Origin: Spongospora subterranea f. sp. subterranea | Taxonomy: Eukaryota; Endomyxa: Phytomyxea; Phytomyxea; Plasmodiophorida | NCBI GenBank assembly: GCA_049724395.1 | Contig: JAUGWO010000020.1 | Location: forward strand, 1-64,000 | DNA length: 64,000 nucleotides | Direction: 5' to 3' | In this document: positions 56,047-64,000 of the stretch, piece after piece | Numbering within the stretch: position 1 is the first letter of the stretch | Layout: each line of letters starts with the position of its first letter | Made by a program: the position numbers and the translations under genes | Notes under the pieces: model-generated | Told to the model about the DNA's origin: nothing | The model's database searches: none | Seen by the model: the letters and a program-made list of their open reading frames with translations, nothing else

Positions 56047-59000
56047 ATGGCGATGGATCTGCGCGTCAAGCGCCTGAACCGCCTGGGTAAAGGGGCACAG
56101 CGTCTAAAATATCAATCGATCAGTGATCGGATTCAATTGGTCAATGTCGATATTCACAGAAGAATGGAACGAATTGACGACAACAGGTGATGACTGTTAT
56201 TGCAGCGAAATGTTAGGCTAGCATTAGTGATTCGTTCCCCTTCGTTCCCTTAGACTCGCTGTCGACGATATGGGATCGACATATTTTGCAGAATCTCTGT
56301 CGTCTTGGGCTGAACTCAACCTCACGGCATCGTTTTGCGAATTCCATTATGAACTACGACAGGTTTCCAAGGGAGAATCTCTGCCCCTCCTTTTGCACAA
56401 TCGTGGAAAAATGGTGTCCATCATGATCGACCATATGTCTCGATCTGACTCTCAGTGCCGTGGTCCGTTTCCATGAAACTTGGTCAATTGTTTTCATTAA
56501 GCTGTGTTCAGAGGCTCTTGTCGACCTGTTATCAGTACTGGCCCGTGATCTTCGCGGCGAATTCATGCCTGAATTTTCTCGCGTTCTACTGGCGTTGATC
56601 GAGATCCTCGACCCAATGCAACCGGTCCTACTGGAAGCCATTTTCACCTCAATAGCAACCATGTTCAAGTTCCTTCTCAAGCAATTGGTCGTCTCGATTC
56701 AATCGCTATATACTGACGCGTACTTTCGTCTATTGACGCACTCGAAGTTGCACATTCGCGAATTCGCCGCCGAGACATTCTCGTTTCTTCTGCGAAAGGT
56801 ATTGATCAGACACTGGAGTGTATTCAACAATGACGTAATCCACACGAATGCGTCACGATAATTTTCGTCGTATCGTGAGCGCAGTCCATGAAATTTGGTT
56901 TGACGCACTTACGGCAGTTATTGGGTTTTGTTACAGAGTTTGCTGTTTATAACTAAAGGACACGTTTTCGTTGTTATGACGAGCCACGTTTCGTTGTTAT
57001 GATCAGAGACACTTTTAGGTTACCTGGAAGGGATTTTAATGGGAATACTGATGGGAGTGCTGTCGTTTTAGGTTCATTCCGATAACAGGGCTGAATGCAT
57101 CGCCACCATCATCGGCTGCGGATCGAGTGATGACACATGTCGTGACGCCGGTCTGGCGTCACTGTTCTTTTATACTTTCAAAGGCATCGGACGAGCGTTT
57201 CACAGTTGCATGCCTCAGATGCTACCATTAGTTCTTGGTGCATGCGCAGATCAAGCTCCCGATAGTGATCAAATCGTCTTTCAACTGTTAACGCGGATGT
57301 GTGAAACCACAGAGCGCCAATTCTCGGATTCTATTTGCGAAACATTATTTGGGCACGCACAGAAATCGTTTTCTCATCCCGCGTCTCGTCTTCAATCCAT
57401 ACAATCCCTAACGATTTGGATCGCTCATCGCCGTGGTTCACGGGTCACCTCCTCCATTATGTTGGCTACTGTGATCAAGTATATAATTTCGTCTTCTGTT
57501 GGCGATGATCGCGAAGAAATCTTACGTCTGATTTCAGCATCACTGCTTTACACAGATGTTGATCCGGCCCCATTGTTATCCGGCGCATTTCAGACGTTGA
57601 ACGCGTCTGTTTCAGAACTCGTAACTTTTGTTGAATCTTTGGTCGGCTCTTGCAACGAGACTGTGCGACATCTGGTCTCGTATCAAATTCAACGTCGGTC
57701 TAATCAACTAACGTCAATCGCCGAGGTGATGAACCTTGTCAGTTCAGGTACACAAACTGGTTGTTGTGTTTTTGGTCATTAAACGCAGCATTGTAGCTAA
57801 TTCAACGGGAACTAACCCTTCGGATGTATGTCAAATCAAGCTATCATCTGACCATTTATCGTCTTTAAGTATGGCGATACGTGATCCAAATTGTGCCACC
57901 TCGACTATTCGAGCGATTCGCTATCTCTCATCCCATCAGCTCGAGGATGATTTGAGACAGTGCGCCTCTACTATTCTAAGTTATGGTTCTTGTACTGAGA
58001 CCTTATATGAGGCACTAAGAATCCTCGAGGACATAAACCCTTTCACAATTCTTATTGTAGAACGGTTGATGTCGACGCCTGATGATCTAATGACGTTACG
58101 ATGTGCAAGTCTTGTTCCATCTGATCATCTACCCTCATTTGAATTGTTAGCAAACAAGCTCCGCACAAACCTATGGTCGTTCTCACATGCGATTCGAGCG
58201 TCTTCAATTGGGATATTGGCATCCAGAGCATCATCATATAGTGATGTTGCCTCAGAGTTACTCAATTTGATGGAGAATATTTCTAACTCGGTAAAATATG
58301 TGGAGTTTGTCGAGTAACATCATTATCAGAAGTAACTGACGCTAATTTCTGTTAGGACACAACGATTGCTGACGAACGTGACGTTGGAAGACTAATTGGC
58401 TTAGTGGCCGCAATTGGTCTTCGCCCAGACCTTCCCCCATTTTTGCAATCAATGGTGGTGCCATTTTTTATAGGGGTGTTAAGGTACTTTGGATTCTGGT
58501 TCACCATCAGTCCATTTGACGGCTTTATAGAGTGAAATTTCGGCTGTTTTGGCCCCCAGTGCAACAAGCTCTTGCCTCTTTGCTGCATATTCATGCTCAT
58601 GCCACGTTGTTTCTTGAAGCACTAGAGAACGCCTCTGCCGCCTGTTCGGTGATTTTTTCCGCTAATCGTCACACTGAATCCTCCAGCGAATGCACTGATC
58701 CTCAGGTAATTTTACTTTCCTGTGATTTGGATTGTTCTAAACTTCCATGTAGACTATGTTTTCATTAATAATCAATGCATTATTACTGCCATCTTGCAAT
58801 GCGATCAACAGTCAATCATTCCAGCTTGGTATTTTACTTTGAACAAAGGGTTTCGAAATAGAAAACTAATGACGACTGTAGGAAAACTAATTTCTTCTTT
58901 CATCACTGAGCAATACTCCGCTGTTGTTCAAGAAAAACGATGCCGCAATCGGCCATTGCTGGTTAAAGACGGAGAGCGCCGCCTTCATCAACAGACCGTG

Positions 59001-62000
59001 CTCTGGATGAAAGGTAAATCCGTTTTTGTGTTTCGTGTTCTGTCGTTTATACTCTTTAGTTTTGTCAAAGATTCGAAAGCCGTTTTCACTGCCGTGTTCT
59101 GATGTGATAATTGATTTCATTTCTCGGATGCAAACAAATCCCGAGTACGAGCTCCAGAAACTTGCAATCGAAACGGCTTTGCAGTATAAAGACCCTGCGC
59201 TGGCTCTTCACAAAGACCTCTTGCTGGGTTTATGCGATGAGAATGCCATCCGAGAACAGATGACCCTCTTTTCTCTTGATAGGTAACCAACCGTTGGCGT
59301 TTGCAGTTTTCTCTCATGACAACTTCGTCAATAGATGTGCAGGAAATATTTTGGACGAGCACCGTCCTTCGTTGCTCCCGGTTATATTTCGCCTCTTAAT
59401 GCCTCGATTATCAGCAACTAAGGCTAAATTAGCCGGCCGACGTGTCGCCGTCCTCACTTTTGTCGGCTGTGTTGATAATTGTGAACTGGAACTTTTCATT
59501 CGCATCGCTTTAGGCGAGACTATGATTTCCGATCCATTATCCAATCGCGTTTCGATTCAAACAAGGTATTTTACGACGTCTTAGTTTGTACAGCACTGTC
59601 GATATCAGTTTATCTCAGATTTATTGATACGCTGAAGTTGTTACTGAACCGACTTGGCGATCGCCTTCACTCATCATCTTCCGCTCTTTTGAGCACACTC
59701 TCTCACATGATTGCTCATCATGGCTCTGCACTTGACCTTCCTGTCGATAATGTCGTCGCCGAAGGTTTGCATATACAAGGACTTATCACTAATGGGTCTC
59801 ATTTTTTTGTTTAGACGAAGTTGCTGGAGGTGGGATTGCCTCGCGCGAATTGTTGCGTCGAGTTTTCCATGTCACCTGTCGCTTTATCGACGCCTTTCCA
59901 TCTCCGTTTCTTCTTCAGGATGATGACAGAGATCGTATTCTGAAAGTCACTCAACTCTGGGCTAAGCGTATGCCACAGGAGTTAACCCAAGCCCGTTCTG
60001 GTAATGTCATCTATCAACCGAAAGTCACTGTGTAGTGGTTAATATTTGTAATCTGTTTAGGCGTTCTAGATTTGATACTGTTATTTGCGGAGCATGAAAG
60101 TTTACACTCGATACTGGTTCAGCGGCCAATTCTCGTCGAACATACGTTCGCAATGTTAGCTGCACGAAACGTCAGCAGTGACGTAGTCCAGGCAGTTGTT
60201 GGGTTTGCCATCCAACTGATAGATAGTTGTATTCTATCAGCTGCTCAAACACACCTCCTCATGTGCAGTCTATGCACTTTACTGCAAGGATCACTTCAAG
60301 CTGCTCAAGTAATCATAATTTGTCATCCATTTTGATTCACATCCCTTTGGACCTCGATTGATTTTGTTATAGATTCCTTCATTAGCACTGGGTCTTTTGT
60401 CTCGTTTGACACCCCTTGTCACCGCTTCGGCATCACTACCAGACTGCACGACTCTGTTGAAGCTGTTGATCCCATTCACGCGTCATGCGTCTCGCTCTGA
60501 TTTTACGCTCAGTAGTTTCCGGCATTGTATCCCTCGTTCCATTAGGTATCGAGATGACTATCTCTCTGATTGCCGATCTGACTTCGTAACAGTTTGCTCC
60601 AGTGACGCTGTCTCTGCCTATTCAACAATTCATCGTCTCTTGCTTACAAGCGAGGATACTGATGTTCGAAGCTCCATATGTCAGATGGCCTGCCTTTTAA
60701 CGCTTAGCGAGGCCCAATTACTCACTGATCTCAACTCGTTCACCGTTATCAAGCTGGTATCATTGACCTTCAATGTTTTCTACGAATTTAAACGTCTGTC
60801 ATTATAGGAAGCGTCTCCTGATTTCGAATTGCGCTCCTCCGCGTACAGCACTTTGTCAACATGGCCTGATGACACCCGTAATTCTTCGTCGTTACTCTCT
60901 CATATTCTATTCGATATTCGTAATCCAGGTAACGATACTGATGTTTTCGGGCTCTATCCACGCTCATCTCTTGGTAATCGCCTAGATGATTCTTTGCGAC
61001 GACACGCTGAATACTGTTTATGCCAATGGCTAACGACTACGTCTTCATCGTCGCCGTCGTCTTGTCCTATATTGTTACAAACTTTAGTGTTTCCTCAGTT
61101 GCGATTGAACCTGTCCAAGGTCCGCAACGATAAGGTTCGCCGATCATCGGTTGAGGTAACCACTTCGTACAATTAAAACTCGCCCAGCTTGTCCGATCCG
61201 TCATCCCTAGGCGCTCGCTGTGCTTCTCTTGTCGTTTCCTGGTGAATTTGCGGATATGTCAGTTTTGATATCTGCCGAGGATCGTGAAGTCGATATTCTT
61301 AGGAATTTAATTCATATACAAGCTCATCGACAGCGTCGAGCTTTTGCTCGCATTCGAGCATCATCAGATCACGGTCTGTCAGATTTTACTATGACCTTTG
61401 GGTTTCGGTTAAATCTAAATTTTCAGGGCTGATTACGCCGCGATGCGCATCGATGATATTGCGGCCATTATTATTACAGTTTGTTTACGCTGCGTCGACT
61501 TTAGATTCTGCAACATCCGATGAAGCTATTCGTACGCTAGGAGCTGTTCGTGTTACTACTTGGTCATGTAAAAGGGCGGTGTTCATATTGTTTGTCCTCA
61601 GGTTGCCGGAAAGCAGTCCTGGCCACAATATCGTCAGACGTTAACGCAATTGGTCCGGGCGTTGAAACGGCATCCGACCCAATCTAAATCACTGATCCGC
61701 GCCACTTGCTCTGTGATCGACGGATGGAGTTATGGGTATGAGGTTGAGGATGTTCCGAAGCTTCCAGATAAAGATGACGAGCCAGTTGATGAAGAAATCG
61801 TCGAGGAAACAATAACTGATGAAAATATTGTTTCGGCTCATCGTCGTTCAGCGGGACGGTATCTCTTACAGTCCGTTTTGCCGTATTTGTACGAATACCT
61901 ACAAGAAGGAAATGTGATTCGCGTTCCTGTTGCTATGGCGATTGTGAAGTTGCTCCAACGCCTACCTGAATCTGGTATGACATTAGTCGCGCTTTGAGGC

Positions 62001-64000
62001 TCCTTATACTTACAAGTTTGAAAGTGTTGAAAACTCGATTGCCGAGACTAATTTCGCTTATAATGGGCAAACTTTGTGACAAAGATCAGCGAGAACGTGA
62101 TTCCGCCAGAAGCACTCTATGTGAAATTTCAGTGACTCTTGGCTCTTACTATCTCCCTTTCATTATCAACGAGATGAGGCATTTTCTTAAGTGCGAGTTT
62201 TGGAAGCTTCTTCTTTGGTACATGTTCACAGTTTTTCAGGGATGGTTTTAGGGTGCACATCATGGGGTTCACTCTCCATTCGTTACTAAACAAACTGGTA
62301 TCGGCGAACGAAGCAGGTACGGGCTCCAGCGGTTGCTCAAAACATCGAGGGAGTAAATTTTATTGATGACAGGCGTGCTTGATTCTTCTCTCACCCTGGT
62401 GTTACCAATCGTGGTTGGTGATCTCTTTGTTCCCACGATCGATAAACCGAAAGAAACACGGGAAGCGAAGCGACCTCAATCCTTATCCACAGTTGAGATT
62501 ATCGCCAGTAACGTTACCTTCAATCATCACAACCTCAACGAGATCGTAGATGCTATCAAAGCGTAACAGTCGACTGCATGCTGTCTGTTCTTTATTTTGA
62601 CTTCGGAAAATAGGAGACTGGATGAAGATCCTTCTGTTGGAAATCGGGAAACGATGCGCCATGCAATGTTTCGTCTACAAGCAGGCCTGAGAAAGAATTC
62701 AACTGTTACACTTAAAGGCGTGTTCGTCTGCGTGTACGGGTTAATTCAAAAAAACCTTCCTAAACCAGTGGAGCCACAGGAAGAAAAGGTGGGTGTCATC
62801 CAGCTAAATGTATGCTAGTTGATCATTAACCCACTGGGTTAGGTTAACGTGTTACTTGAACGAAAAACCACTGCAGATGAACATGTCTCAGTACCCAAAA
62901 CACCAATGCGTGACTTGAAACTACGCCAAAATAAGAGCAAATCGTCTTCTAGTGATGTTATGTTGACGTTTGCATTGCATTTGTTTGAGCAAACACTGTC
63001 TGATTATTTAAACTCTTCGCGAAACCGCGGCAATACGATCAATATCAACGATGCTAATGCCGAAAATATTGTTGCCGAAGATTATTTTTCTGGCGATAAC
63101 AAAGAACTTGAATCGATAAGGTCATTATGCGATCCTTTTCTCGCGACTTTACATCAATGCGCATCTCAAAGTTGTTCCCCGGATGTGATATCTATATCCG
63201 TCAAAGCGTTTTGTGCTTTGCTTCAGGTTCCCAGCGGTGTCCCTTCGTTACAACTCTTTGCCCCCCAGTTCGTCGCAATCATGATTGAAGGAGCGCAAAA
63301 TAGTAAGATAGTCCTTGGCGGAAAAGAAAGGTTGTTCAACGTCTTGTACAGGCTCGTCAGAGCACGCGTCTATATGTTTACGAGGTCTGACTGCACTGCT
63401 TCGGCGTTGTGATGCATACGAAATGACGGAGGCACACTTGCTTATATTGTTGGAACTTGTTAAAACCCGAATTGAAGATGTCGCTAGCGCGTCAGGTGGC
63501 TTAGCTTTGCTAAAATCCATCTTGTGTCGCCGGCTGCTATCTTCGGGGCTCTATGATCTAATGGAACGTGTCGTTACCTTAGTAGTAGAGGTCGACGACC
63601 CCGTTGTTAAACGCCACGCTCACCAGAGCCTGATACAGGTATAGCTTCTTAATGTTCCCTAATCAACTCGCTTCTCATATCCCCATCAGTATCTACTCGA
63701 TTATCCCCTGTCACCTAAGCGAATTGAGCAGCATCTTCGCACGTTCATTACCAATCTCTCATCTTATCAGCATCCTCATGGGCGAATGGGTTAGTTAGCA
63801 CCAGCAATCTGTCGAATTGCTTTTTACTAAATGCTGTTAACCATAGCATGCGTGCGAATGTTGTCTTTATGCGTATCCAAGTTTCCAGCGTGTACTTTGG
63901 ACCGTTATGCCTCGTTGATTTTTATGCCCCTCGTCACTCGGCTTGTGAACGAGATTTCTCGTCCGTGCCGCGACCAGGTCACGGCTCTCATTTCTCTCCT
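56047..64000 (+). CDS. UTP20: UTP20 / DRIM, U3 snoRNP-associated HEAT-repeat protein (truncated by window end)
   Basis: A giant HEAT-repeat scaffold of the small-subunit processome in the nucleolus, needed for 18S rRNA maturation. The start MAMDLRVKRLNRLGKG is followed by LKYQSISDRIQLVNVDIHRR (cf. FLTFAERLGNVNIDIIHRI), FAESLSSWAELNLTASFCEF, and AYFRLLTHSKLHIREFAAET with FSFLLRK (cf. LLAHKKLHIRNFAAESFTFL). Later exons carry IHIQAHRQRRAFARI, an acidic stretch around 61760-61820, VPVAMAIVKLLQRLP, RDSARSTLCEISVTLG, the SVPKTPMRDLKLRQ region, and SGGLALLKSILCRRLL. At least 20 short introns interrupt it. The window ends before the C-terminal third, so the stop codon is not seen. Exon borders were not individually fixed. 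Identity is firm from the block order. Confidence 0.93.

Overview
The window is nuclear DNA from an intron-rich eukaryotic microbe. It has about twenty recognisable eukaryotic genes on both strands, no operons, and very small GT-AG introns (mostly 44-66 nt, one apparent 37 nt). The gene set points to a flagellated unicellular relative of animals and fungi. It includes a fungal/oomycete-type chitin synthase, an alkyl-DHAP synthase for ether lipids (usual in animals and many protists, missing from most well-known fungi), the cilium-specific dynein assembly factor DNAAF6, TERT with TEN, RNA-binding and RT parts, SMG8, MED1 and FIG4. A chytrid, aphelid, rozellid or unicellular holozoan would fit. 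I cannot name the species.

Layout. 0.5-5.1 kb, minus strand: a PI-PLC-X-like surface protein and AGPS. 5.1-7.4 kb: mostly non-coding, with two long inverted repeats. 7.4-11.5 kb, plus strand: mitochondrial ATP synthase beta and a coiled-coil RING protein. 11.5-13.3 kb: a RING-like remnant and two more inverted repeats. 13.3-16.9 kb, minus strand: three unrecognised genes, two of them probably membrane proteins. 17.7-19.9 kb: an Ulp2/SENP6-type SUMO protease. 20.2-21.9 kb, minus strand: an RG-rich protein and a metalloprotease-like protein whose HExxH reads HQxxH. 21.9-24.1 kb: a transposon graveyard (LINE RT and endonuclease fragments, a chromodomain fragment, an inverted repeat). 24.1-30.6 kb: a coiled-coil gene, FAM136A, an unknown membrane-anchored gene with an apparent frameshift, MED1 and a fatty-acid elongase. 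30.6-34.3 kb: three large inverted repeats and poorly defined small genes. 34.4-42 kb: FIG4, a methyltransferase and cytosolic PheRS alpha. 42-49.5 kb: chitin synthase and TERT, head to head. 49.9-50.7 kb: uroporphyrinogen-III synthase. 50.9-52.4 kb: a decayed mariner-like transposase holding a perfect palindrome. 52.9-64 kb, plus strand: SMG8, DNAAF6 and the first part of UTP20, which runs off the window end.

Most genes are housekeeping: respiration, haem, translation, ribosome biogenesis, telomeres, transcription, SUMO, mRNA decay, lipid and cell-wall synthesis. They are not functionally clustered. For many genes I joined exons by hand at GT-AG sites so that the frame stays open; where exon lengths sum to a multiple of three the model is firm.

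The least ordinary feature is the repeated occurrence of long imperfect inverted duplications between genes (at least nine in 64 kb, unrelated in sequence). In several, both arms carry matching but decayed protein-coding frames.
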